Shown: positions 33,507-43,589, numbered from the stretch's first letter. The stretch: DNA of 64,000 nt from Ostrinia nubilalis (GCF_963855985.1 NC_087111.1:1121001-1185000), one strand, 5' to 3'. Notes: generated by a model from the sequence alone, not told the origin. Made by a program: numbers and translations.

Positions 33507-34802
33507 ATAGATACTGTATGGTTAGTTTTTAAGTTATTATTAAGCCTACCTAGATTAAGTTATGCTATCGCATTAGGTTTTAAGTACCTGTAAAGATAGT
33601 GATAATGTGTGTGGAAATAAATAAATAAATAAATAAAATAAATTTATTATTTATTTTATTTATTAACTTTTATCTCAAGAACAAAATCATTTTGACATAT
33701 TTCTATACCTACATAATTCTTAATTTAAGAGTTATTCGAGAATTGGTGAAAATTAAATATCAGCCCCAAAACAAATATCTTTTCTATGGCAGAATACGTG
33801 TCGAAAGATGATTCAATGTTTAAAGTAGACACGCAGATATTAATTAATATGTAATAGAAAGAGAGGTCAATAAGACAAAATGACTAGCATGCAACTACTC
33901 GCGTATAGGTAAATTGTAATCACGCACTTATTACAATACATACGTGATTAGTCCGTATGCGTACTGGCGATGTATATTTTGGAGTAAGATATTTGCCCTA
34001 AGTCACTACAAAGTACACGCGAGCAGTACGCAGCATATGCGTACTGGTCGTGTATAGTTTGGAGGAGCTTAGTAAAAAAAGTCACCTCCAAACTATACTC
34101 GATTAGTTTCACACCCTTGCGTTCTGGCTATGTATAGAACGGAAAGACGCTGCTTTGGCGGCGTCGGCGTCTTTGTGTCAACAAAAGGCGTGCGGCTTGT
34201 CGGCATTTGTCGGCGCGTGCGCTTTGATTTAATTCAGATTTTGATTAGCTTTCTTGTGTGAAGGTGCGTTTTGTAGTGCTCGTGAAGTGAACTATGACGC
34301 ACAGATGCACAAATGCAAATAAATTTACTAAGACGCGCCTTAAAAATCATGGCCTTTGCTGGTTGATTTTTCGATGGTATCGTGAGTCCGTTTTACTGTG
34401 ATTAACATAAGATAATAAGGATAGACAACGATATGAGAGTAGGCCTGTAACATTAAAGTGATAGCTCGCCCAATCAGTCGATCAGCTAATCGGCTATCAG
34501 CTGTGACGACTGCTGTGAGTTGTTATGACGTGAGTGTAAACAACAAAAAAGTGTGCAGTGGTAGTGAGTGTTGTGTGTGTTGTGTCTCGTGTTCCTGTGC
34601 AGAATGAATACACTACAGCTTTGTTGTGTGAGTAAAAAATACAGCATGTTCCATTATGTAAGACGAAATGAATTTTTATTTTTGTTAGAAAATGTAACTT
34701 TGTAAAATCATTATAAAACACATACTCAAATTTGGTGAACTTGTTCAGTGTACCGTATAGATGCCCCCATTAAAAGGAATGTAGCTAGTTTAGAAGGACC
34801 CT

Positions 34803-34925
34803 GTATAAGTTTGCGGGAAATGTACAAGGTCGCGTGATATACACAAGGTCGCGGGAAATATACAAGGTAGCGGTAAATAAACTGCTAGGTCGCGGGAAAT
34901 ACACAACAAATTCGCGGGAAACTCC
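34803..34925 (+). repeat. GGTCGCGGGAAATA minisatellite, right part
   Basis: Continuation of the 26377-26535 minisatellite beyond the transposon (TTTGCGGGAAATGTACAAGG, then ACAAGGTCGCGGGAAATATA). It is followed by an RTE-like 3' end fragment at 34925-35010 (CCTTGTACAGCAGTAGACGT). Confidence 0.85.
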
Positions 34926-35401
34926 TAGATGTGGGCAGCGCAGGATCGGCGGGGAATCCTTGGGAGAGGCCCTTGTACAGCAGTAGACGTCATTTGGCTG
35001 AAATGGACGAACGAAGTTACAAGCGTAAAAGTTCGCTCAGTCGGCAATTAATAGCAAGACCTATTTAAGTATTTACCCAATACATAAGTAGTTAGTATAA
35101 TCGAATATTACAGGAAGTATAAATGAAAATTCTGATATGCCTTAATAAGCATCGGACTAGATTAATTATATTAAGTGCAGTGTGCAGGAAAACCACATGT
35201 ATATTTGAAAATAGATATTGCATAATACGTGATTTTATAAAATAATCGAGCAACCATATGAGCATTGAGCACATCAAGTAAAATGATGTGGTATCTTATG
35301 TCGTGTTAATAAATGCTATTATTATGCCTTAAATATTATGTCGGATATACGCTCGACTTTAAACCAAAACTAAGATTAATCAAATTCCATTTTTCTTACA
35401 G

Positions 35402-35640
35402 ATTACTAGCAACGACCCTCCGAGATCGTCTATCCGCTGTAGACGAGCTAGACACAGAAGCCGTTAGCGGAATCCACGAGATGTGGCGGGAATGGTTCAC
35501 GGCTTGCAGCGCTTTGGCTACCTCCCCTGTGTTACAATTGGAGACGCTACCACCGGCCCGGAAGCAGCGAGTGACGGGGCTATATGGAGACATACGGAGA
35601 CACGTCGCTTCGATGCTGAGCGAGATGTGGTTTGGTCTAG
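35402..35640 (+). CDS. mbc: mbc exon 7 of window
   Basis: Acceptor TTTTCTTACAG|ATTACT, donor GGTCTAG|GTAAGT; 239 nt, completing the split Arg and leaving one base. It encodes LLATTLRDRLSAVDELDTEA, then PARKQRVTGLYGDIRRHVAS and MLSEMWFGLG. The last parts match DOCK1 SSAKRAKILNKYGDMRRQIG and IRDMWYNLGQ closely, so the identification is firm. Exon 6 lies 13 kb upstream, separated by the array and the nested transposons. Confidence 0.93.
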
Positions 35641-35656
35641 GTAAGTCAGTAGATGA

Positions 35657-35815
35657 ATCGGGAGTGGTTCACATTGCAGCGCTTTAGCTACGTCACCAGT
35701 GTTACAACTCGAGACGCTCCCACCGGCAAGGAAGCAGCGAGTGACGGGATTATATGGAGACATACGGAGACACGTCGCTTCGATGCTGAGCGAGATGTGG
35801 TTTGGTCTAGGTAAG
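35657..35815 (+). repeat. Second copy of exon-7 3' end plus donor
   Basis: 153 bp downstream of the exon restate GGGAGTGGTTCAC... to GGTCTAG|GTAAGT (donor at 35811, 170 bp after the first). The copy carries an in-frame TAG (GCGCTTTAG), and ACATTGCAG just before it looks like a weak acceptor. Identity is high in the last 90 bases and lower in the first 60. Confidence 0.88.
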
Positions 35816-36829
35816 TCAATATTAACAAATAGGTACTGTTTATGGCTCCACACAAAACTGTCAAATAAAATTAAATAATTGAAACGGCACAGTTTGTGCA
35901 GTGTATTTGGAGTAGATCGCTTCCTAGCGATAAAGCAATCCAGGAAGAGAGCAATGAGTATGTTATTATTATCCTTCTAAGCAGAAATAGAGATGAAGCA
36001 AATTAAAAGGAACAGTTTGATTAGGTTTCATCAATTTAAATAGTTTAATTGGCTTTACCATTGAACAATGGACATTTCAATGAATGCCCTAACAGTCTTT
36101 ACGTACCGCTAATGAAGTAGTTACTCCAATGAAAAATCCCTTACCACTAGATTCTTCTCAGCACTGACCCATTTATTGTCCCGAAGCAGTGGTAGGGTTA
36201 ATACTGGGACGTGTAAAAGTGCTTTTTAAAAGCCTATTTGCAAAAATAAATTTTATAGTTCGATTTTTAATTCGACGGAATTCTGACAGCTGCCATTTAT
36301 TGACAATTCAGATGTAATAAGCCTTTTTTGCTTTGAATTATTAATAAATAATATGAAATGAATTTTCATCAAGTACAACTTACAAGAATGAACTATTGTT
36401 TGTTTTATGAATTCAATGTACACTAATTATTATGTACATTTTAGAGATTAAATAGAAAAAAACGTGTTTTTAACACAGTAAAACAACATATTATCACAAA
36501 CGAAAATATGTATTGATTATTATCAATCATCATTATCGTCATCATAATCAACTTGGATTATAAAATTAGCATCTTGTTAAATTGATTATTTTATGAAGCT
36601 AAGATTTTATTAACAAAAGGATTTTCATAAAAAAGGTTTGTAACCCATAGATTATTGGCCAGGGAGTCCAGTAATAGAAAAATAATGTTCCAGTTTTTTT
36701 TTTTTTGTGACTTCTAAAATATGATAATAAAAATTCAAATAACTATTTTGAAATGATCAGTACATTTTTAAGCCTTAGTTTTTCAAGTGAAACCTTAAAT
36801 TCAAGAAAGGATTATTGTATTTTTGTGAA
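35816..36829. other. Intron sequence with a dispersed-repeat copy
   Basis: Includes a copy of a dispersed repeat at about 36150-36255 (TTCTTCTCAGCACTGACCCA, GTCCCGAAGCAGTGGTAGGG); other copies are at 44499-44632, 48329-48498 and 61366-61492. A (ATC/ATT)n-rich stretch lies near 36505-36550. The end is the target site of the next LINE. Confidence 0.6.
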
Positions 36830-36929
36830 CAGTGCTACGCGCGACGGCGAACGGAGCGCACGTATCAGTGATTGTACTTTCGCTACTCGGAGCGCGCGGC
36901 TTTTTTATTTCTACCCTCAATTTTAAGAA

Positions 36930-38426
36930 ATGGAAGAAGCGAGTGATGACGATAATAGAAGTGATTCTGAAATCATTAACGAGTGTGAACGTGAAATTGA
37001 AGCGATGCTAGAGTGGGATAACTCGGGAATTGAGTATAATACTAGAAATGTTGAGAAGAGAGGACGCGAAGAAAGTGAGGAGAATAGCGAAGAAGGGTTT
37101 GTTACAGTTACAAGTAGAAAAGCAAAAAGACTACTAAGAAGCAATTCTCTAATCTTACAAACGAATGGAAGTTGTAATATATCCAACCGAGAAGAGGCGC
37201 CAGAAATGGAAAACACATTCCAAATATGTATTACTTCTCTAACGGCACTTCCAAAACAATTTGCGTTGGCGAAATTAATGAAAAAGGAAAATATTGATGG
37301 TATTAACCAAATCAAATATAAAAGTCCATATAAGGTGCTCGTTCAATTCGATACCAAAGAGTGCGCTGATAAATTACTTGGATGCTCAAAAATGGTTGAT
37401 TATGGATATAGATGCCAATCCACTACCGAAAATAACATTTCATACGGAGTAATTAAAGGTGTTGATTTGGATATTGATACTGAAGAGATTAAAAAATCAC
37501 TAGAAAGCCCATACGAGATAACATCTATAATACGACTTAAACGACTGGATCTTGATGGAAAGTGGATCGATAGTGAGTCAATCCGAATCAGTTTTAAAGG
37601 TTCTACCTTACCCTCGTATGTTCACGCGTATGGGTGCAGGTTTAAGGTGGAATCTTATGAGTTTCCAGTAACACAATGCTCTCTTTGTTGGAGATTTGGC
37701 CACATAGCGAAATTTTGCCCAACTAAAAAAGTATTCTGCCCTAAATGTGGCAAGGATCACGATAATTGCGAAACAGAAATCTACCAATGCTTAAATTGTA
37801 AAGGTCCTCACATGGCATTAGATAAAAAGTGCCCTATGTTTATCAAAGAAAAAGAAATAAGGAAGATAATGCGTCAACAAAATTCTACATATAGAAAAGC
37901 TCTACAATTATACCTGCAAAATCAAACTGCTAAAGAAAAAGCCTCGTGCATTACAAATGTGAATTCCAACGCCAGTTTAACAACAAAAAATAAGAGGTCA
38001 TACAGTAGCGTACTTATAACACAAGCGCAAGTACATGAAGAAAAACTGCATTCTGACAGTACACTAGATAATATAGAAGAAGAGACACAAGTTTTGAACT
38101 CACATGGTAGGGCTGAAAGGAATAAGAAGAAATATCTCAAGAAGAAGAAAAACGACTTTGTACAAGGTGAAATATCAAGAAATGAAGAAGTGCAGTGCAT
38201 TGAAGAAGTGAAAAAAGCTAAACATTCAGAACAAAATAAGCAAAAGTTTGAATTTAAAAAGTTTTTATTAAAAGTTAAATCAATTATTGTCAACGACAGT
38301 ACTTTTGAAGATAAAATAAGTTCATTTGTAAAGTTAATAGTAGAAGAAATCAAAAATTATATAATTAGTTTTGTCAGCAAAGGAGAGGCAATAGATGTAT
38401 TATTCAAAAACTTTTTTGATGGATAA
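36930..38426 (+). CDS. LINE ORF1, gag-like with CCHC zinc knuckles
   Basis: 498-codon nucleic-acid-binding protein. It has an acidic, serine-rich N terminus (EEASDDDNRSDSEIINE) and a central RRM-like/gag region (about 90-240). Cys-rich knuckles follow at about 252-310: CSLCWRFGHIAKFC, then CPKCGKDHDNC and CLNCKGPHMALDKKC, matching CX2CX4HX4C and variants. The C terminus is lysine-rich. It probably coats the LINE RNA. The last 32 nt overlap the ORF2 start, consistent with reinitiation or frameshift-type coupling of the two ORFs (inference). Confidence 0.9.
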   Translation: MEEASDDDNRSDSEIINECEREIEAMLEWDNSGIEYNTRNVEKRGREESEENSEEGFVTVTSRKAKRLLRSNSLILQTNGSCNISNREEAPEMENTFQICITSLTALPKQFALAKLMKKENIDGINQIKYKSPYKVLVQFDTKECADKLLGCSKMVDYGYRCQSTTENNISYGVIKGVDLDIDTEEIKKSLESPYEITSIIRLKRLDLDGKWIDSESIRISFKGSTLPSYVHAYGCRFKVESYEFPVTQCSLCWRFGHIAKFCPTKKVFCPKCGKDHDNCETEIYQCLNCKGPHMALDKKCPMFIKEKEIRKIMRQQNSTYRKALQLYLQNQTAKEKASCITNVNSNASLTTKNKRSYSSVLITQAQVHEEKLHSDSTLDNIEEETQVLNSHGRAERNKKKYLKKKKNDFVQGEISRNEEVQCIEEVKKAKHSEQNKQKFEFKKFLLKVKSIIVNDSTFEDKISSFVKLIVEEIKNYIISFVSKGEAIDVLFKNFFDG

Positions 38427-41400
38427 AAGGCCATCTAAAAGCTCTGTTATTAATATATTACAATGGAATGCACAATCTATAAGACCTAAGATTACCAGTT
38501 TCGGTGCTTTGCTAAATCAGGAACGGATTCATGTTGCTATCATAAGTGAAACATGGTTGGAAGCCGAATCACCTATCCATCTTAGCGATTATAACTTTTA
38601 TAGGAACGACAGGTACGACGGTTATGGTGGGGTGGCTATTATCACTCATAAGTCTCTTCAAGTTCAGGTATGTCCCATAAGATTAAATAATTCAGACATA
38701 GGCATAGTCAAAATTAAATTACTAAATTGCAGCTTTTTAGAGTACGTAGTATCTATTTATTGTCCGTCTAATATACAAACCTCTCAAACAGATTGGGATG
38801 ACATTTTTGCACTTTGCCCAAAGAAATCGTTAATTGCGGGGGATTTTAACGCACACCATTCAAACTGGTCATACAAAACAGATACTAGAGGTACGCAGCT
38901 GGCGGACTCAGCATTAGATAATAATTTTATTTACCTCAATAATGGCCAATTTACTAGGGTTAAATTAGTTGGTGGCAATATGCAGAAGAGTTCCCCCGAT
39001 ATTACTTTTGCCTCATCTGATATTGCAATTAACTTTGAATGGCAGGTCTCTCAGGAGAATTTAGGTAGTGATCACCTTGTTATAAAACTGCATATGAATT
39101 ACAATATAGACTTACAATTAATTAAGCGTCGCAATTATAGTAAAACCGATTGGGCATCATATAGAAAATTTCTAGACGAAACACTCACTTCAGCTGGTAC
39201 TTTTGAGAGAGATGCCATTCAATCTAAATATGATCACTTCCAGGAACAACTCATGAATGCTGCCGATCAGAGTATACCTTTTACTAAAATTAACCCTAAC
39301 CCAGAAAATAATTTTAAGCCCAAACCATATTGGACTCCAGCCTTATCTCATGTAGTTGCACAACGCCGGTTATATTTAAAGTATTTTCGGCGCAATCCAA
39401 CACCCGAAAATCTAAAAAAGCTAGACGACAAAATTAATGAAGCCAAACGTCTAATTAGTCAAGCAAAAGCACAAAGTTGGCAAAAATTTTGTAACAGTAT
39501 TGACGAATTGACATCAGTAAGAGAGGCATGGCAGAAAATGAGATGGGCTAAAGGTCTTAGGCGAACATATTTCAATGCTCCGGACGAGAGAAGGAATGAA
39601 CTCTTGTTATCTCTAACTCCTGATTCAGTTTCTAACTCTACGCCAATCTTCAATTCTTCTAATGAGCTCTTAGAATGTGATTTCACTATTCAAGAAATGA
39701 AACACGTTTTAAAAAAGAAAGACACTGCTCCTGGAGAAGACGAAATTTCCCACTCTATGATATATAATCTACCTGAGAACGGACAGTTATATCTACTCAG
39801 TTTATATAATGCAATCTTTAAGTTTAACTATGTGCCTCTACAATGGAGAAATGTGATAATTGTTCCTATTCCTAAGGCAGGCAGTGACCCTAATTCTATC
39901 CCAAAGCTGAGACCAATCTCCTTAATGTCTTGTTTATGTAAAATATTTCATTCTATGTTAGCGCGGAGACTAGAATGGTATGTAGAAAAAAATAATATTA
40001 TTCCAAATTATTCAACTGGATTTAAGAGGTCTCAGTCTTGCTTAGATTGTTTGGTTCGCCTGATTTCGTACATAAAAGTTCATTTTATGAAAAATACTTC
40101 TACTGTTGCATGTTTTTTAGACATCGAGAACGCATATAACAATGTTTCAGTCTTACAAGCTACTACTCTCCTAAATGAGCTTCAAGTGGGGAAGAAGATT
40201 TGTGATTATCTTTGGTCGTTCTTAAATGAAAGGCACCTAAAAATTAAAAACCAAAAAGGTGATAATGTAGTGGTTAGATGGACAAATAAAGGCTTGGCTC
40301 AAGGAGATCCTATTTCTCCTCTTATTTTTAACATTATTACCTCTAAATTAGCCCAACAAATTAAAAATGTATTTTTGTGTCAATATGCAGATGATTTTGT
40401 CTTTTATGTTAGTGACAAAAATATTAAAACCTGTGAAAAATATCTACAACATGCATTAAATGAAATTATTACACAATTAGAAAAACTGGGATTAGAGCTG
40501 TCCGCGGTAAAATCAAAATACTGTGTTTTTAGTAAAGGTCGAAGAAACAATGAAATATTACTAAAAATTAACGATCAGCCATTGATGTCTGCGGAATGTA
40601 TCAAATACCTAGGACTCTGGCTAGATAGATCATTACTCTGGAGAAAACACATTAACGAAACAATTGAAAAGGCATCAAAATTCTTAAATATTTTGAAAAT
40701 CTTAGCTGGATCCGGTTGGGGCGTTCACCCTAGACATTTAAGGAGAATTTATGTTTCACTTATCAGAAGTAGATTTGACTTTGGCTGTTATTTGTATGCG
40801 AGTAGCGCAAAAACTCATTTGTCTAAGATGGATAGGATTCAGAATCAAGCTTTACGTATAATTGGAGGATTCATCAAGAGTTCTCCGATACATGTTATGG
40901 AGGCAGAACTCTGTATCCCTCCACTTTTTTTAAGACGAAGTTTCTTGGCTTATAAATACTGTTTAAAGGCAAATGCACCGACAGCTGATATACTTGAGGT
41001 ACTTGCATCGACTTATCGAGGACGAAATTTGGCAAGAAACAAGACACCATTACTTAGTACTGCTTTTAGTGAAACGAAAAATGTTGCAGTGGTTTCGTCA
41101 TGTCCTTTGGAGATGTATAGTCTTGACATCTGGGTTACTCGGGTCGATGCAATTAACGTCATTAGAGCTTATCTAGATTGTGTTAAAGAAGCAAAACATT
41201 CTTTAGAGCCTAACTTTTTAAAAAATAATATTATTAAGGAACTTTCCGAAAAATATGACGAAAGCTATTGCAAAATATTTACGGATGGCTCTAAAGATAA
41301 GAGAGGGAACGGTGCAGCTTTTTATGATCTAGAAAGAAAACATGTTGGCATATTTAAAATAACTTCACAGGTTTCAATTATGTCGGTAGAGCTGGTTGCG

Positions 41401-42132
41401 ATTTACAAAGCTCTCGAGTACGCTAAGAACACAAATCGTAAAAAAGTTGTAGTTTGCACAGATAGTAAGAGTGCGCTGCAGCATATTGCTCGGTGCGCCT
41501 CTGGCGTAAGAGGTGTACCGATAGCATATGACATACTGCAGCAAATCCACGAAAGCGTTGTAAATGGCAGGCCGCTGTACTTGCAATGGGTCCCCTCTCA
41601 CATAGGTATTAAAGGTAACGAGGAGGCTGATCGACTGGCCAAAAGAGCAATATTAGATGGTATTGAGTTTCCAATTGATCCTTATTACTCTGAATTACTA
41701 TCTAATTTCAAAAAACAACATCATAATAAGTGGAAGGAACACTTTAATGAAATATCTTTGTTTAAGGGCATTTGGTTTAGGACCATAGTAAGTGAGCCTC
41801 CTCGTATACCGTGGTTCACAAATGTAGATTTAAGTAGAAAAGTTATGGTACTTCTGTTCAGACTTCGTTCTGGGCACATTCCGTCTAACAAGTTTGCACA
41901 TCTAATGAAAAAGTCTGACTCTCCAAACTGTTCAATTTGTAATACGGTAGAAGATGTGCAACACTTGCTGTCGGAGTGTGTTAAAAATCAAAGGGAGCGC
42001 CAATCCTTGATGAGTCAACTACATATCTCAGCATCTGATGTGGGGATTTTTCAAACTATTTTAGCTCAACCTACATCAGACGCTGCTAAACTTGTATGTA
42101 AAATGGTTTCGATGACTCATCAAGGAATATAA
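38395..42132 (+). CDS. LINE ORF2: APE endonuclease, RT and RNase H
   Basis: 1245 codons without interruption. APE domain (~20-240): INILQWNAQSIRPK, SETWLE, AGDFNAHHSNW and GSDHLVIKL. RT (~440-760): CFLDIENAYNNV (motif A), GLAQGDPISPLIFNI (motif B) and QYADDFVFYV (catalytic YADD). RNase H (~960-1090): KIFTDGSKDKRGNGAAF, SVELVAIYKALEYA, CTDSKSALQ, and the closing WVPSHIGIKGNEEADRLAK. All expected catalytic Asp/Glu positions look present. A C-terminal CX2C...HX4C-type finger (CSICNTVEDVQHLLSEC) follows. The first ATG is at 38395; a second Met nine codons later also fits. Confidence 0.93.
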   Translation: MYYSKTFLMDKRPSKSSVINILQWNAQSIRPKITSFGALLNQERIHVAIISETWLEAESPIHLSDYNFYRNDRYDGYGGVAIITHKSLQVQVCPIRLNNSDIGIVKIKLLNCSFLEYVVSIYCPSNIQTSQTDWDDIFALCPKKSLIAGDFNAHHSNWSYKTDTRGTQLADSALDNNFIYLNNGQFTRVKLVGGNMQKSSPDITFASSDIAINFEWQVSQENLGSDHLVIKLHMNYNIDLQLIKRRNYSKTDWASYRKFLDETLTSAGTFERDAIQSKYDHFQEQLMNAADQSIPFTKINPNPENNFKPKPYWTPALSHVVAQRRLYLKYFRRNPTPENLKKLDDKINEAKRLISQAKAQSWQKFCNSIDELTSVREAWQKMRWAKGLRRTYFNAPDERRNELLLSLTPDSVSNSTPIFNSSNELLECDFTIQEMKHVLKKKDTAPGEDEISHSMIYNLPENGQLYLLSLYNAIFKFNYVPLQWRNVIIVPIPKAGSDPNSIPKLRPISLMSCLCKIFHSMLARRLEWYVEKNNIIPNYSTGFKRSQSCLDCLVRLISYIKVHFMKNTSTVACFLDIENAYNNVSVLQATTLLNELQVGKKICDYLWSFLNERHLKIKNQKGDNVVVRWTNKGLAQGDPISPLIFNIITSKLAQQIKNVFLCQYADDFVFYVSDKNIKTCEKYLQHALNEIITQLEKLGLELSAVKSKYCVFSKGRRNNEILLKINDQPLMSAECIKYLGLWLDRSLLWRKHINETIEKASKFLNILKILAGSGWGVHPRHLRRIYVSLIRSRFDFGCYLYASSAKTHLSKMDRIQNQALRIIGGFIKSSPIHVMEAELCIPPLFLRRSFLAYKYCLKANAPTADILEVLASTYRGRNLARNKTPLLSTAFSETKNVAVVSSCPLEMYSLDIWVTRVDAINVIRAYLDCVKEAKHSLEPNFLKNNIIKELSEKYDESYCKIFTDGSKDKRGNGAAFYDLERKHVGIFKITSQVSIMSVELVAIYKALEYAKNTNRKKVVVCTDSKSALQHIARCASGVRGVPIAYDILQQIHESVVNGRPLYLQWVPSHIGIKGNEEADRLAKRAILDGIEFPIDPYYSELLSNFKKQHHNKWKEHFNEISLFKGIWFRTIVSEPPRIPWFTNVDLSRKVMVLLFRLRSGHIPSNKFAHLMKKSDSPNCSICNTVEDVQHLLSECVKNQRERQSLMSQLHISASDVGIFQTILAQPTSDAAKLVCKMVSMTHQGI

Positions 42133-42437
42133 TTAATAGTTTTTTTTAAGCTACTACTACATATACTTTAATATCTGATCCTTTTTGTATCTTGTTTCTT
42201 GTATCTTTATAAATTGTTAGGTTATGATGGGACTGACGTACATCTATGTAAAAGTCCCTAAATAAATAAAGAAAAAAAAAAAAAAAAAAAAAAAAATTTT
42301 TGTGAAAATGATCTCCATTCTTAGTGGGAATGGTTCAATGTTGGCAACACTTCTGAAATGTCAAAATTACGTCGAATTAAAAATCAGAGTATAGTTTTAT
42401 GAGTTTTATCACATTATTTACTGAACCTTCGTTACAG

Positions 42438-42590
42438 GCGAGCACAAGCGCTCCTTCATCCCGTGCCTAGTCGGCCCGTTCTTGGAAGTGAGCTTCCTCC
42501 GAGACGAGGAGGTCCGCAACACGACAATACCGCTGTTCTTCGACATGATGCAGACGGAATATATGCACAGCGTGGCTAGCGGAGAGAATG
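42438..42590 (+). CDS. mbc: mbc exon 8 of window
   Basis: Acceptor TTCGTTACAG|GCGAGC, donor GAATG|GTAAGT; 153 nt, phase 1 in and out. It encodes HKRSFIPCLVGPFLEVSFLR, then RNTTIPLFFDMMQTEYMHS, a near-direct match to DOCK1 IKFIPEMVGPILEMTLIPE and KATIPIFFDMMQCEF. This block lies just before the catalytic DHR-2 and is one of the most conserved of the family. Confidence 0.95.
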
Positions 42591-42678
42591 GTAAGTGCTG
42601 ACAATAAATTAAGTCTTTAAGTTATGTGGTTTTTACCCACCTTGCTATTTCCGTTACTAACCGTATTGCCGTTTGGCT

Positions 42679-42867
42679 AATGAGGGTTTTCGCGATTGAA
42701 AAATCCGCCAGATGGCAATACGTAGACGCGAGGTCCAAATGCTGCATGATTGGTTATTTTTGACATGACATTGACAGATATGTCAAAATCCACTTATCAC
42801 GCAGCATTTGGACCTCGCGTCTACGTATTGCCATCTGGTGGATTTTTCAATCGCGAAAACCCTCATT
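42679..42867. repeat. Fold-back MITE with 67-bp arms
   Basis: The left arm AATGAGGGTTTTCGCGATTG...GGTCCAAATGCTGC (42679-42746) is inverted almost perfectly at 42800-42867; the spacer is about 53 bp. No TSD was resolved. Confidence 0.85.
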
Positions 42868-43140
42868 GTCGCTTCATTTTTTTGTACTGATGCTGTACGA
42901 AAAACTAAAGACGCTTCCCAAAGTGTCTGGACCCCGCCTACGGCGTGCAACCGCCGACGTCTATCGTCTAAAAGATACCAGAACAGTACATTTATATAGC
43001 AAGCATTGTGACGTTATTTTCGGCCGACGGCGTTTAGACCATAGCCTAATGAAAATCGTTGAAAATAAAGAATGCGGGAGCGTCTGATCAACTTTAAGAT
43101 ATAGCAACCTCATCTCAAATGCTGTCCAGAACAATCAATA

Positions 43141-43375
43141 AATGCCATACTTAATATTATAAAGCTGAAGAGTTTGTTTGTTTGTTTACTTGAACGCGCT
43201 AATCTCCGGAACTACTGGTCCGATTTGAAAAATTCTTTCAGTGTTAGATAGCCCATTTATCGAGGAAGGCTATAGGCTATACAACATCACGCTACGATCA
43301 ATAGGAGCAGAGCAATAATGAAAAATGTTGCGAAAACGGGTTTTCACGCGTACGAAGTCGCGGGCTCAGCTAGTA
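43141..43375 (+). mobile_element. Helitron-like non-autonomous element
   Basis: Short non-coding element with the end typical of insect Helitron fragments: a GC-rich region ACGAAGTCGCGGGCTCAG followed by CTAG and T. Its body (CGGAACTACTGGTCCGATTT, then GGCTATAGGCTATA) resembles the other CTAG-ended elements here. The 5' limit near 43141 is approximate. Confidence 0.6.
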
Positions 43376-43412
43376 TAATTATGTATTAAGATCGTATCTT
43401 TTTCTTCTACAG

Positions 43413-43573
43413 AAGGCCTCCTAAAAGACCTAGAGAGCGAGCTGATCGACAAGCTAGACGTCTTAGTCGAGAGTGGGCGTGGGGATTCCCAGTGGCGGGC
43501 TCGCTTCGTCTCGCTATGCGGCGCGCTGTGCGGCGCCGCCGCCGGCCCGCTGCGAGTAGCCGCTGCTGCCCTG
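43413..43573 (+). CDS. mbc: mbc exon 9 of window
   Basis: Acceptor CTTCTACAG|AAGGCC, donor GCCCTG|GTAAGT; 161 nt, phase 1 in and phase 0 out. It encodes LLKDLESELIDKLDVLVESG, then RGDSQWRARFVSLCG. DOCK1 has FENEIITKLDHEVEGGRGDE at the same place, so KLD...GRGD anchors the alignment. The Ala/Gly-rich end (CGAAAGPLRVAAAAL) is more variable. Confidence 0.93.
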
Positions 43574-43589
43574 GTAAGTTTAACAATTT

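Larger units (their letters stand above)
29361..33650 (+). mobile_element. Second PHD-ORF1 LINE, nearly full length
   Basis: Non-LTR element inserted in the 3' tail of the SINE. It starts after a 40-base T run (29321-29360) with CTACCGCCACCGCCACCGCG, encodes a PHD-finger ORF1 and an APE/RT ORF2, and ends in (AAAT)n near 33620-33645. Comparison with the uninterrupted SINE tail at 56725-56770 marks the insertion point. ORF1 is frameshifted and ORF2 has one premature stop. It is probably CR1/L2-like, with the same domain plan as the LINE at the window start but clearly diverged from it. Confidence 0.85.
28586..34150. mobile_element. Mutator-like element copy 1, 9-bp TSD, with nested SINE and LINE
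   Basis: Terminal inverted repeat GCGTCTTTCCGTTCTATACA at 28586, with its complement ending at 34150. The perfect 9-bp direct repeat TGCTTTGGC lies at 28577-28585 and 34151-34159. Subterminal blocks of CCAAACTATACTCGATTAGT and GTGTATAGTTTGGAG repeat in inverted arrangement at both ends. A second copy (56054-58594) has the same ends and its own 9-bp TSD. A 9-bp TSD is characteristic of Mutator-type elements; no transposase is present, so the assignment is tentative. Confidence 0.82.
26536..34802. mobile_element. TIR element inserted in the minisatellite
   Basis: The first ~38 bases (AGGGTCCTTCTAAATCAGCT...) are inverted, with a few mismatches, at the right end (...GTAGCTAGTTTAGAAGGACC then CT, to 34802). 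Flanks are minisatellite on both sides. The TSD is uncertain because the target is (TA)-rich (TATATA against TGTATA). No transposase was found, and the superfamily is not assigned. Its own sequence (26536-28585 and 34151-34802) is about 2.7 kb; the rest is a nested Mutator-like element with a SINE and LINE. It includes a direct repeat of CTTTAGACACGTGCCGCCG at about 27988-28028. Confidence 0.75.
36830..42296 (+). mobile_element. Full-length RNase H-bearing LINE with 11-bp TSD
   Basis: Complete non-LTR retrotransposon: short GC-rich 5' UTR starting CAGTGCTACGCGCGACGG, two open ORFs, and a 3' UTR ending in poly(A) at 42272-42296. It is flanked by ATTTTTGTGAA at 36819-36829 and at 42296-42306. 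ORF1 has CCHC knuckles and ORF2 has APE-RT-RNase H, an architecture of the I/LOA group of the Jockey superfamily. Both ORFs are uninterrupted, so it is probably young and possibly still competent. It is in the sense orientation of mbc, in the exon 7-8 intron. Confidence 0.92.
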
